Assembly (NCBI GenBank): GCA_910588155.1
Contig: CAJUPB010000005.1
Location: forward strand, 1-64,000
DNA length: 64,000 nt
From: an uncultured Christensenellaceae bacterium
Lineage (GTDB): Bacteria; Bacillota; Clostridia; Christensenellales; Pumilibacteraceae
Direction of reading: 5' to 3'
The translations under genes and the position numbers were made by a program. This document shows, piece by piece, positions 51,751 to 60,520 of the stretch (within the stretch, counting starts at the first letter, position 1; the number at the start of each line of letters is the position of its first letter). The notes below the pieces were generated by a model that saw only the letters and a program-made list of their open reading frames with translations, had not been told where the DNA came from and ran no database searches.

Positions 51751-51768
51751 GCGCTTTTTTTAAAGCGC
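51751..51768 (-). other. Leader hairpin upstream of the modular lipoprotein gene
   Basis: GCGCTTT and AAAGCGC form a 7-bp stem in the 85-base leader between the promoter at 51806 and the start codon. No function is evident. Confidence 0.4.
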
Positions 51769-51805
51769 AAGCAAAAAGGACTACCCTTTTCTCTCTGACG
51801 TTTCT

Positions 51806-51861
51806 ATCATAACACATTATTTCGACAATTTCAATTGCAAAATGTATAAAGCAAGTTTGCA
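51806..51861 (-). promoter_or_regulatory. Lipoprotein/GH3-3 operon promoter with operator copy 4
   Basis: On the minus strand TTGAAA (51834-51829), 17 bp and TATGAT (51811-51806). The 30 bases 51861-51832 run from AAAAAATGCAA to TTGCAATTG and end in the TTG of the -35, at exactly the offset seen at the glucuronate operon 26 kb away. Confidence 0.8.
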
Positions 51862-51892
51862 TTTTTTACACTTTTACACCATAAAAGCATAC

Positions 51893-51925
51893 AAAAACCC
51901 CGCTTTCGGCAAAAGCGGGGTTTTT
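51893..51925 (-). terminator. Terminator of the giant surface protein operon
   Basis: A perfect 14-bp stem (51893-51906 with 51912-51925) with A- and T-runs at its ends, about 55 bases past the stop of the gene at 51980. Confidence 0.95.
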
Positions 51926-51979
51926 AAATCTCTGTATCAAGCACACGACGTTTCAAAATCGGGCGCATTGCGACGGCTT

Positions 51980-52936
51980 TTATTCGTCTTTTTTGCCGTC
52001 CGAGCTTGCGGCGGCTTCCGCCTGCGCGGTCTTGTCCATTTCGACAATCTTGAAAGTTCTGGACGAAGTGCTGACGACGCGTTTGACCAAACCGCGTTCC
52101 ATAAGTCCGACGGTGCCGTCGTAAGGCAGATAGTAATCCACCGCCTCTCTCGGCTTTTTCACCGCGCCTGCATCCGCCATTACTTCGGCGATTAGCTCTT
52201 TCGCATATTTGGCTCTGCGCGAACTCTTTATCCTGTAAAGGCAAGGGGTGTCCGAAGTCGTGCCGACGTTTGATACGTCTTCCACTGCGAACTTGCTTCC
52301 CTCGTATTTCTTCGGGTCTGCGGCGAGCATAAGGCAAAGGGTCTTGCCGCGCACCACGAAGCGCGCGACGGTGTTTCTGCCACGGCGGTAAGTTTCGCGC
52401 TTCCAACTCATACGGTCGCGCACCTTATGATAGGACAGCAGCTCGTTTTTGATTTCCGAGTACCACTCTTTGACCTCGTCCTTATTCTGAATGAGTTTTG
52501 CCGTGAAGCTGCGTTCGTAACGCACTTTGTCGCGTCCCTCCGTGACGAAAGTCGCGTCTTCCTCGTCGTCCTCGTCGTCGTCTTCGGGTTCGGGAAGCGC
52601 TTCCGGCTCTTCCTCCTCCTGCTCTTCGGCTTTCTCTTCGGGTGCGGAGAGCGCGGGAACGGGGTCTTCCGACGCCAATTCTTCCGTCTTCGGCTCTTCC
52701 TTTACCTGCTGCTGATAGGTCGACGGCAGGGACACCAAAAAGTTCTGTCTTTGCGTCGGACGCTCGGCGACGGTTGCCTCCGCCTCTTTCACCGACGTGT
52801 CTTCCGAAGAACCGTTCTTGCCTCGAATTCCGATGACGAACATCGTCGCCAAAACGGTCAACACTATTATGAGTATCACCAACGCAATCAACAATACCGT
52901 CAGAGCTATGCTGTTACTCGCAATCAAACTACTCAT
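51980..52936 (-). CDS. Membrane-anchored protein with acidic linker and a conserved C-terminal domain
   Basis: A 318-residue protein: one N-terminal membrane helix (about 10-36), a very acidic, probably unstructured linker (about 45-130, with EEEEPEALPEPEDDDEDDEE), and a basic folded domain (about 135-290). That domain contains the stretches FTAKLIQNKDEVKEWYSEIKN, RFVVRGKTLCLMLAADPKKY and PCLYRIKSSRRAKYAKELI. I recall this domain only as a conserved hypothetical module of gut Firmicutes and cannot give a function. Its ATG overlaps the stop of the giant gene (TAATG), and AAAGGAGG lies in the last codons of that gene. It probably sits on the inner face of the membrane and may link the surface protein to the cell. 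Confidence 0.85.
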   Translation of the reverse strand: MSSLIASNSIALTVLLIALVILIIVLTVLATMFVIGIRGKNGSSEDTSVKEAEATVAERPTQRQNFLVSLPSTYQQQVKEEPKTEELASEDPVPALSAPEEKAEEQEEEEPEALPEPEDDDEDDEEDATFVTEGRDKVRYERSFTAKLIQNKDEVKEWYSEIKNELLSYHKVRDRMSWKRETYRRGRNTVARFVVRGKTLCLMLAADPKKYEGSKFAVEDVSNVGTTSDTPCLYRIKSSRRAKYAKELIAEVMADAGAVKKPREAVDYYLPYDGTVGLMERGLVKRVVSTSSRTFKIVEMDKTAQAEAAASSDGKKDE

Positions 52937-55900
52937 TATACTTTCCTCCTTTTACCGGAAACGTTTTTACCAACAAAAATTATTGCCACCACGCCTGCGG
53001 CTATCGCCGTCAGCACGAGTCCCAAACAGACTGCCGTCAGCACGCCCTCGCCCGACAAATCGTCGGACACCACCGAGAAGTCCACGGTTGCGGTCAGCGT
53101 CTTATATCCGTCCGCTTCCACGGTTATCACCGCTTTATATTCGCCGAGCTCGGAAGGAACGCCGTCTATGACGGTTCCGTCCGCAGTCATATAAACAATC
53201 GTATAGCTGTCGCAAGCCTCCGCCTGCCAAACAAGCTCGCCCGTCTGACCCAAAATCCAATCTTTCATATTCGGGTTCACGACGAAGCTGTTCGTGAGCA
53301 GAGGTTTCTCGTATATCTCGAAGTCCACTTTCGCCGTCAAGCCGCGGTGTACGCCTTCCGGCAACGCGTTGACAATCATCGTATACTTGCCGGGAGCGGT
53401 GGGAACGGTTTCCGTCGCCTTATGGTCTGCCTCGTCGCGCAGTCTGTATCTGAACACCACTCTGCCGAAGTGAGCCGCGCCCACGGGTACGGAAGGCTGT
53501 TCGCCGAAAGTCCAACTCTGAATATTCGGAAGAACGTCCCAATAGTTGACCATTGTCTCGTAATCGGTCGGGAAAATCTCGAACACGACGCGAGCCGCCA
53601 AGCCCTCGTAGTCGTTGGTTTCGGGCACGTCCGCCGTCAGCATATACTTGCCTGCCTGCGCGTTGGCAAGGTTGTTGACGTTTGTCGTTCTCGTTCCGTC
53701 GTTGAGAATAACTTCCTCGTAGACGGCTTCTCCGCCGGCCTCCTCGGTTATGCGAACCGTTATGTCGCCGTATCTGACTTTTGCGGTTACGAATATCGAA
53801 TTGGCGTTGTACTGACCGTACATCCAACGGGTTATGTCGAGGGATTCCTCCCAATAGTTGCTTGCCCGTCCGACGTCGAACGTGAGTTCTTTGTTCGTGC
53901 CGTAGTCATATGCGCCGTAATCGTTCGTCGCCGCAACGTGCACTATCAGGTAATAATCTCCGCTCGGCAGGTCGTACAGCGTTTTTGCCGTTGCGTCGTC
54001 TACGAAGCCGGAGCCGTCCAACTCTATCGCGTCCAAGCCCTCTATCTTGCTTCCGTCGATTTTCCTTATCTCGTAAGTCACTTTTCCGCGCGAGGTCGGC
54101 AGAGCGGTAAACAGGTTTACCGTCTTGTCGTATTCGTGCCAATTCCAACGGCTGACGTTCGGGGTCACTATCCAATTGACGACCGCCTGTTCTATTTTGA
54201 AATGGTACTCGTTGGACACGGAATACCAATTTGTTCCCGAAGGAGTGCTTGCGAGCAGGATATAATCGCCCGCCGCGCTGGGTCTGCCCGATTCCGTGGA
54301 CTCGTCTTTCGACCAAGTTCCGTCCGCATTCTGCGTCGCCTTATAGTACTTGAACACCACGTCGGTGCGCTCGCCGTACTGCGGAATTGCGACGACGTTG
54401 CTTTCCATACCGCCGACAACCCAATCGTTTATCTGCGGTTCCAAAAGCCAACCGTTTCTCACCTTTTCGATTTTGACGACTATGCCCGTCGTCGTCATCT
54501 GGTGGTAATTCTTGGTTTCCAACGCGCGCGCGGTCAGCGTGTACGTTCCAGCGTTCAGCGTTCTCAAATTGCTCGTCACTATATTCTCGTGGTCTTCCGA
54601 CTCGACGGTTATTATGACTTCGCTTTGCGCCGCCTCGTATTTGACCTGCGGATTGCTCCAAGCGAAATCTTCCTCGCTTACGCCCCACGTCCACGATTTG
54701 ACCCAGCTTGCGGGATTTACCGTCCATTCGTTGTCCGCCTTGCCGACGGTGAACGGAAGTTCCACGGACGGAACTTGCGTATAGTTGCCGTTTTCGGGCA
54801 CGCTTACGGTTATCATAAGCGTATAGTTGCCCGCGTCGAGAGAAGCGAACTTCGCATCTATATCTTCTATTTGGTTGGTTTCCGTACTCAATCTCACGGA
54901 AACCGTGCCTTCTTCGACGGTCGGCATCGTCCAGGGCGATTTCGAATATTCGCCGTAAGTCCAACCGACGAGCACGGGCGTGCCGCCTTTAAAGCCGTTC
55001 GTCGCCTTTGCGACGGAGAACAGCACCGACGCTTCGTTCTTTTCGTAATTTGCCGTCGCGCCGACTTCCACAAACCAGAAGTAGTCGCCGGCATTTTTCG
55101 GCATACCGTCTTCCAACTCGCTTTCGGTCAGCTTATCCGACATCACCCACGCATTGTCGCGGTATACGGCTTTATAGTAACCGGCAGAAACCGTCGCCGA
55201 AGCGTCAATCGGCGTTCCCGACGAATGCGTCGGCTTGCTCTGTCCGTACGTCCAGCCCGCCGCCGAGGGGTTGGTCGTAAAGCCGCCTGCGGCTTTCGAT
55301 ACCTCGAAGTAAACGACGTCCGTCATCGCTTTATAATTCAATATCGTTTTGTCGCCCGTATCCAAGCTGCTGACGCCCTCGGCGACCCGAACGGTCAGAG
55401 TATAGCTGCCCGCAGAAAGAGCGGAGAGCGCGGCGGAATTTATCGAAGTTATCGGACTTGCAAGACTGCCGCCCGTAAGCGAATACGTCACCGTTCCCGA
55501 AAAGACGGGTACGGGCGCGTTCCAGGTCACGCTGTCGCCGTAAGTCCAGCCGTTCAGTTCCACGGGGGTTTTCCAAGAGTTATCCGCCGCGAGAACCACG
55601 AACGGAGACGCCGCCGTTGCGCCCGAATAGTTCGTGCCGCCGTTTGCCGACGCGTACAGATAGTATCTGCCGCTTTCCAGAGCGTCGATGTACGTCACTA
55701 CCGCGGAAACATCGGTGAACGAGGCAAGATTCGTGACGGCGCTAGTATGTGCCGCATCGAAGTAAATGCCGTAAGTAATCGTGGTTTCGTCCGCGCCGTA
55801 CAGCGTGGCGCCGCTTATGAAGTTCCTGTCTTCGTCGAAGTCTTTATAGTTCCAACTCGTGAAGCTCGGCGTTATCTCGAAAGAGTTATACGCCTTTGTG

Positions 55901-58900
55901 ACTTCGAGCGGAAAGTTTGCGTCCCAACTGTATGCCGAATAGTTATAGCCCTCGGTTATCTCGGCGGTCAGAAAATATTTGTCGCCGACGTTCAGAGTGT
56001 TCAGCTTGTTCACGATTTCCGACGGAACTTTGCCGCCGACAAGGCTGAAATTCTGCGCGAGATATTCGGTTTCGCCGTCCGTGATTTTGTATACGGAATA
56101 CAGAATTTTTTCGCCGTCGCCCTTTTGCTCCGCAACTATGACGTTGAGGTCGGGGTCGAAAGACTTCCACTGCCACGAGGACACCCTCGGCGTAGCGTTC
56201 GGGTTGAAGCCGTTTTGGGCTTTTTCTATCTCGTAATAAAGCGTTGCCGTATCGCCGGAGAACTCGCGCACACCGTCTATCACGGTGTCGGGATTCCAAC
56301 GGAACAGCGTCGGGTTATTCACGACCAGCCGCACTTCGCGCGCGGAACGGTCGGCGTTGCCCTTCGTCGCATTGACGTAGTAGCCTGCTTCGGTGTTCCA
56401 CACTATTCTGTAATTGGCGTTTGCGGGAATATTTGCCAGCGCGTCGCCGCCCGTGTACGTCACGTTATCCAAAGTGAACAGGTCGATATGTTCGTAGACA
56501 GTCACGTCGAACTTATATTCGCGTCTTTCCAACTCCACCGACGTATTCACAAGCGGCGCATAGTTGGGCGCGGTAAGCCGATAGTACACCGTATACTGTC
56601 CGCGCGCTCTCGGTGCGGTCAGACGGGTATCGCTGAAACTGCTTTCGTCGTAGTATGCGTTTCCCGCTATTCCGTCCAAAGTATACGTGATTCGGAAGTT
56701 GCCGTAAAACGCATTGAAATATTCGCTGTCCGTCGCCCACACGCCCTTTCTTTCCGTCTGCGGGTCGGTTGCGAGCAGATTTTTCAAAGCCTCGGCATAA
56801 GCCGCGTTATTTATCTGCTCCTCTTTATAGAAGTGTGCGTTTCCGTCCGCAAGATGTTCGAACGACGCATTTTTCAGTGCATTGTTTACCGCATTTTTCT
56901 GTGCCTCGGCAAGCGGCTTTTCGTTGACGGTGAAGTTGTAGGTCATATCCACGGGATAGTACGTAGTGTCTTCCGTCACCACTCTCGGCACGTTTATGCG
57001 CACGCGGTATCTGCCGACGGGCATAGACGTGTTTATATAGTCGTCGAAGCGGTCTTTTACGGAGAGCTGTTCGTCGGTGCCGACGTTCTCGTAAGTCGTG
57101 CCGTTGAAGCGGCTCAAAACGAACGTCAACGTAACTTCGGAAGTGACGTCGCCGTTCAGCGTCTGCGTATGCACGGCGGTCGGCTTGTTCAAAGTCACGC
57201 TGTCGCCGTAAGTCCAACTGTTGCCGGAAACGACCTCGTAATCGTCGCTCGTGCCCTGCACGATTATTTTGTTGCCGACGTTGACGATATACCAACGTTT
57301 GCTGACGGTTATGCGCGTATAGCGGTTGAAGCCGAAGCCTTCCGCGTCGCCCGTGACTATTATCTGTCTGGAAACCAAATCCTGGCTGTATGCGTCTATA
57401 TAGAACACATAGTTGTTTTGGGCGTTTGCCACTCCGTCGAGCGTCAGCGTGGCGGTCGCGGAATACTGACCGACCGCAGTGACGTTTGTATCGCCGCCGT
57501 AAGTTATGCCGTAGATATCCGATTTCAAGGTGTCGGACAGTACGATGGACTGCGGATTGACGCTGTATCCGACATAGCCGTGACTGACCGCCAAAGTGTC
57601 TTCCGGTTCCGTCTGTTTCGGCTGCGTATGGTAGCCGTCTTCGGAATAATAATACAAGTCGCCGCTCGACAATTGCGAACCGTTGCTTTTCTGCACCCAA
57701 TGCAACGCGTCGTAGCCGTTCAGATTGATTATCTGTTTGTCGATTTTGACGGTTATAACCGCGGGTTTGGTGTCGCCCGCGAAAGTTCCCCACTTCGTGT
57801 TCAGTTCAACCGAAAGTTTATACACGCCCGCATCGGTAAGCGACGTGTCCGTCAAATCCGTCGTTTCCGCTCCGCTCATATCCGTGTACGAGCTTATGCG
57901 AACGTTGTAATCGGAAAGGTTGGTGAGTCCCGCTTCGTGCAAAACGGTACCCTCGTCCACGGACTGCAAGGTATAGCCCTCGGTTCTGTACGAGCGGTCT
58001 ATCGCAGTGGAAGAAAAGCTCGGAACCGCGACCTTGTTTGCATACACGTTTATAGTGTCGCCCGTCTGTTTCAACTGTTCGGTAATCCACGCGGCATCAG
58101 CCGTCAGAGACGAAGCGAACTCCTTGTTTCTGTACCAAACCGTCGAGCTGTAACCGGGAGCGGTCGGCAGCTTGAACTCGCCCTCTTTCCAACGGTAGTC
58201 CCACTGCCGTGTATAAGCCGCCGATTTGCCGTGCAAGCCGACGACGGGGTCGAGCTTCGTAACCGAATTGCCCTCGACGACGTTCGGCACGATATTCACG
58301 TAATACGTGCGGTTGGCACCCACTATATTGAACGGGCTGCCAGACACGACGGAACTGCTGTTCGGGAAAATGAAGTTTTTGGTTTTGGTTTCGTTTGCGC
58401 CCGACGTCGTGAATACATTGTCGCCGTATGTCACGCCGCTCGTCTTTTCCACGTGTATGAACTTTTCGTTACCGCCGCCGCCAAATGCGTTTGTTCCGAC
58501 GTGGGTCAAGTTTCTGCCGAGTTTTACGCCCGACACGCTTGCGCCGTTGAACGCATTATTGCCCACCACTTTCACGGCATCGGGAATCTCGATTTTCATA
58601 CACCATATCCAGAAGCAGGCGTGGCTGCCTATGTCGTAGCTCGTTATCTTTCTTCCGCTCGGGAAATCGGCGTTGTATTTCGCATCGTTGAAATCGATTC
58701 TGTTCCACTTGCCGCAAGAGTCTATATACGCATATGCGGAGTTATGGCTGTCGTTTACCACTCTTTTCTCTATGCTCAAATCATACACGGTCGGGTCGAG
58801 CGACTTTGCCGTGTCGAAATCCTCGGCAAGCGATATTTCTTCGGGCAGTTTATAGAGCGGAGCCATATCCGCGGAATTCGAGAACGTTCCGAGAGGAGTT

Positions 58901-59988
58901 TCGCCGTTGCTCGTCCATTCGTAACCCGTATTGTCGAGCTGTATAAAATACCAATTGCCTATGGTATAGTTCGCACCCGCCGCAAGCGCGCTCGTCCTGC
59001 CCGTATTCTTACAGAACACGAGGTTGTTCGTCGTCTTGAAAAGATAGGGTTTATTGTTTCCGCTCGTCGCATCGGGGTCGTAAATATTCAAAGCGTTTTC
59101 AAATCCCGCATAAATACGAAGTTCGGCTTCGGTATACGGCGAATTGTTTTCCACTTCCGCCAGCTTATGGCAACTGTTGAAAGCGCTTACAAACGTACTT
59201 GCCGAAAGGTCGGCGGGTTTGACCAGGCTGCTCGGAAGATTTATGCTGTGCAATGTCTGACAGCCAAAAAATGCCTGGTCTCCTATCGACGACACGCTGT
59301 CGGGAATTGCCACAGTATGCAGTTTCGCGCAACCTTTAAACGCATAGCTTCCGATTGTCTTTAAAGCCGTGCCCGTATCTTTCGACGCAACTTCCGCGGA
59401 GAACAGGTCGGCATATTGCATTCTCTGGCATTCCTCGAACGCGCTTGCGCCTATCGTCGTAAGTTTTTTCGCACCTTTCAACGACAGACTTTCGAGATAT
59501 TTACAGTTGTAAAACGCCTGCGCGTTTATCTGCGTCAAAGATTCCGCATTCTCGAAGGACACGGAAGTCAAACCTTCGAGTCCCTGAAAATCGGTTCCGA
59601 ACGAAGTTAGCCTGCTTCCCGTTTCGAAGGAAATGGAAACAAGGTTGGGTTTGAAAAAGGAAAGCAACCCCTTATTGCTGCCCGCATTCAAATTTATTCC
59701 CGTCACTTTTGCGGGAATGACCAAATCGACTTTGGCGCCTCCGTTGTAAGCGGTGAATCCCGTCCAGACGCAACCGCCTCCCGACGTGTCATATTCCATA
59801 GCGTAAGTCAGAGAATCGTCGGAATAGGAGTCGCCGTTGCTGCCGCCGACTATTACCGCGGGAGCTTTCGAAACGCCTTCCGAAGCGTTTGTTCTTTCGG
59901 GAAGAAACGTCAGAACGCAAAAGGCAACGCAGACAAATATCAACGTCGCAACAAGTATCCAAACCGCCCGTTTAAGTTTTTCAGTCAT
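52936..59988 (-). CDS. Giant modular surface protein with LRR and tandem WTYG modules
   Basis: About 2350 residues with an N-terminal signal/TM segment (about 8-30). BspA-type LRR_5 blocks follow (about 100-290 and 430-560). The middle (about 640-1150) has MBG-like and immunoglobulin-like units. Then come about a dozen tandem beta modules of about 85 residues. Each opens with a Trp motif (GWTYGDSVTW, AGWTYGQSK, KSWTWGVSE, TRWMYGQYN, QSWTFGEQP) and ends in a YTLTV-type strand after a small-residue turn. A C-terminal TM (about 2318-2343) and the basic tail KRRKV close it; there is no LPxTG. This is a long fibre-like adhesin or glycan-binding protein. Its promoter (60091-60120) carries a G9 tract. 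ATG 59988 is chosen; ATG 60009 is possible. Confidence 0.88.
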   Translation of the reverse strand: MTEKLKRAVWILVATLIFVCVAFCVLTFLPERTNASEGVSKAPAVIVGGSNGDSYSDDSLTYAMEYDTSGGGCVWTGFTAYNGGAKVDLVIPAKVTGINLNAGSNKGLLSFFKPNLVSISFETGSRLTSFGTDFQGLEGLTSVSFENAESLTQINAQAFYNCKYLESLSLKGAKKLTTIGASAFEECQRMQYADLFSAEVASKDTGTALKTIGSYAFKGCAKLHTVAIPDSVSSIGDQAFFGCQTLHSINLPSSLVKPADLSASTFVSAFNSCHKLAEVENNSPYTEAELRIYAGFENALNIYDPDATSGNNKPYLFKTTNNLVFCKNTGRTSALAAGANYTIGNWYFIQLDNTGYEWTSNGETPLGTFSNSADMAPLYKLPEEISLAEDFDTAKSLDPTVYDLSIEKRVVNDSHNSAYAYIDSCGKWNRIDFNDAKYNADFPSGRKITSYDIGSHACFWIWCMKIEIPDAVKVVGNNAFNGASVSGVKLGRNLTHVGTNAFGGGGNEKFIHVEKTSGVTYGDNVFTTSGANETKTKNFIFPNSSSVVSGSPFNIVGANRTYYVNIVPNVVEGNSVTKLDPVVGLHGKSAAYTRQWDYRWKEGEFKLPTAPGYSSTVWYRNKEFASSLTADAAWITEQLKQTGDTINVYANKVAVPSFSSTAIDRSYRTEGYTLQSVDEGTVLHEAGLTNLSDYNVRISSYTDMSGAETTDLTDTSLTDAGVYKLSVELNTKWGTFAGDTKPAVITVKIDKQIINLNGYDALHWVQKSNGSQLSSGDLYYYSEDGYHTQPKQTEPEDTLAVSHGYVGYSVNPQSIVLSDTLKSDIYGITYGGDTNVTAVGQYSATATLTLDGVANAQNNYVFYIDAYSQDLVSRQIIVTGDAEGFGFNRYTRITVSKRWYIVNVGNKIIVQGTSDDYEVVSGNSWTYGDSVTLNKPTAVHTQTLNGDVTSEVTLTFVLSRFNGTTYENVGTDEQLSVKDRFDDYINTSMPVGRYRVRINVPRVVTEDTTYYPVDMTYNFTVNEKPLAEAQKNAVNNALKNASFEHLADGNAHFYKEEQINNAAYAEALKNLLATDPQTERKGVWATDSEYFNAFYGNFRITYTLDGIAGNAYYDESSFSDTRLTAPRARGQYTVYYRLTAPNYAPLVNTSVELERREYKFDVTVYEHIDLFTLDNVTYTGGDALANIPANANYRIVWNTEAGYYVNATKGNADRSAREVRLVVNNPTLFRWNPDTVIDGVREFSGDTATLYYEIEKAQNGFNPNATPRVSSWQWKSFDPDLNVIVAEQKGDGEKILYSVYKITDGETEYLAQNFSLVGGKVPSEIVNKLNTLNVGDKYFLTAEITEGYNYSAYSWDANFPLEVTKAYNSFEITPSFTSWNYKDFDEDRNFISGATLYGADETTITYGIYFDAAHTSAVTNLASFTDVSAVVTYIDALESGRYYLYASANGGTNYSGATAASPFVVLAADNSWKTPVELNGWTYGDSVTWNAPVPVFSGTVTYSLTGGSLASPITSINSAALSALSAGSYTLTVRVAEGVSSLDTGDKTILNYKAMTDVVYFEVSKAAGGFTTNPSAAGWTYGQSKPTHSSGTPIDASATVSAGYYKAVYRDNAWVMSDKLTESELEDGMPKNAGDYFWFVEVGATANYEKNEASVLFSVAKATNGFKGGTPVLVGWTYGEYSKSPWTMPTVEEGTVSVRLSTETNQIEDIDAKFASLDAGNYTLMITVSVPENGNYTQVPSVELPFTVGKADNEWTVNPASWVKSWTWGVSEEDFAWSNPQVKYEAAQSEVIITVESEDHENIVTSNLRTLNAGTYTLTARALETKNYHQMTTTGIVVKIEKVRNGWLLEPQINDWVVGGMESNVVAIPQYGERTDVVFKYYKATQNADGTWSKDESTESGRPSAAGDYILLASTPSGTNWYSVSNEYHFKIEQAVVNWIVTPNVSRWNWHEYDKTVNLFTALPTSRGKVTYEIRKIDGSKIEGLDAIELDGSGFVDDATAKTLYDLPSGDYYLIVHVAATNDYGAYDYGTNKELTFDVGRASNYWEESLDITRWMYGQYNANSIFVTAKVRYGDITVRITEEAGGEAVYEEVILNDGTRTTNVNNLANAQAGKYMLTADVPETNDYEGLAARVVFEIFPTDYETMVNYWDVLPNIQSWTFGEQPSVPVGAAHFGRVVFRYRLRDEADHKATETVPTAPGKYTMIVNALPEGVHRGLTAKVDFEIYEKPLLTNSFVVNPNMKDWILGQTGELVWQAEACDSYTIVYMTADGTVIDGVPSELGEYKAVITVEADGYKTLTATVDFSVVSDDLSGEGVLTAVCLGLVLTAIAAGVVAIIFVGKNVSGKRRKV

Positions 59989-60090
59989 ACTCACAGCTTC
60001 CTTATACATTATTTCCGCTTTGACTCTACGTATCGAATATCAGGGGCTTCTGCGGAGTATATAGCATTTTTCAAAAATAACTACGCTTTA

Positions 60091-60120
60091 ATTGTACCCC
60101 CCCCCGATAAGCCCTGTCAA
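60091..60120 (-). promoter_or_regulatory. Promoter of the giant surface protein with a G9 tract in its spacer
   Basis: On the minus strand TTGACA (60120-60115), an 18-bp spacer whose last nine bases are all G (plus-strand C 60097-60105), and TACAAT (60096-60091). Both hexamers are near consensus, so spacer length should set promoter strength: eight G would give the 17-bp optimum. The start codon lies about 100 bases downstream. Confidence 0.8.
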
Positions 60121-60248
60121 GTATTTCGGCACAAAAAAGTGAATTTTTCTTCATTTTTCGCGCAATATACGCCGTTTTTACGTTTCGCCGTCCCGAACAA
60201 CGCTCTATTTTTCGACCCCTTGTCGGCAATTTGCAAAATCCGACTTGT

Positions 60249-60257
60249 CCCCCCCCC
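60249..60257. repeat. Second C9 tract upstream of the giant surface protein
   Basis: Nine C on the plus strand, 144 bases upstream of the promoter tract. No -35/-10 pair was found around it. It lies between two inverted repeats with the shared core GTCG-CAATT (60222-60244 and 60274-60298). Confidence 0.85.
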
Positions 60258-60376
60258 GAGATTTTCCCACCCCGTGTCGACAATTGTATTTTCGACACAG
60301 GCGGAAAATTGTCTTGTCTGTCTTTCAAAAAGCGCAATACGTCATACGGTTTTATTTGACGGCAACTGCAAAACAA

Positions 60377-60405
60377 TGGACTTTAAGCGGCTTCGATGTT
60401 ATAAT
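60377..60405 (+). promoter_or_regulatory. Promoter of the SplB-like gene
   Basis: TGGACT (60377-60382), 17 bp and TATAAT (60400-60405), with a leader of about 110 bases before ATG 60521. Confidence 0.6.
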
Positions 60406-60520
60406 ATTATATGACAAAGAAGCGGTTGATTTTTACACGAAAATAGGTATGTGCGTGCAAAAAACAGGTATGGAAAAAATACTTTGACAGACACGCCCAT
60501 TCGTTTGACGGAGAAAAGCT

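Larger units (their letters stand above)
60010..60520. other. Intergenic region between the giant protein and the SplB-like gene
   Basis: About 510 bases without a credible gene. It holds the G-tract promoter of the giant protein (60091-60120), a second C9 tract (60249-60257) flanked by two inverted repeats (60222-60244 and 60274-60298), and the plus-strand promoter of the radical SAM gene (60377-60405). The minus-strand frame 60071-60376 has no ribosome binding site and low-complexity composition. Confidence 0.7.

Noticed and set aside
53347..59364. A 2005-codon open frame antisense to the giant surface protein, and similar long antisense frames at 837-2534, 5863-9558 and 11254-13518
   Set aside because: They mirror real genes with strong codon bias, are rich in Arg, His and Val without domain signatures, and lack ribosome binding sites.
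60071..60376. Minus-strand 101-codon frame containing both upstream C9 tracts
   Set aside because: No ribosome binding site, Gly/Arg/Lys-rich composition caused by the tracts, and it covers a clear promoter.
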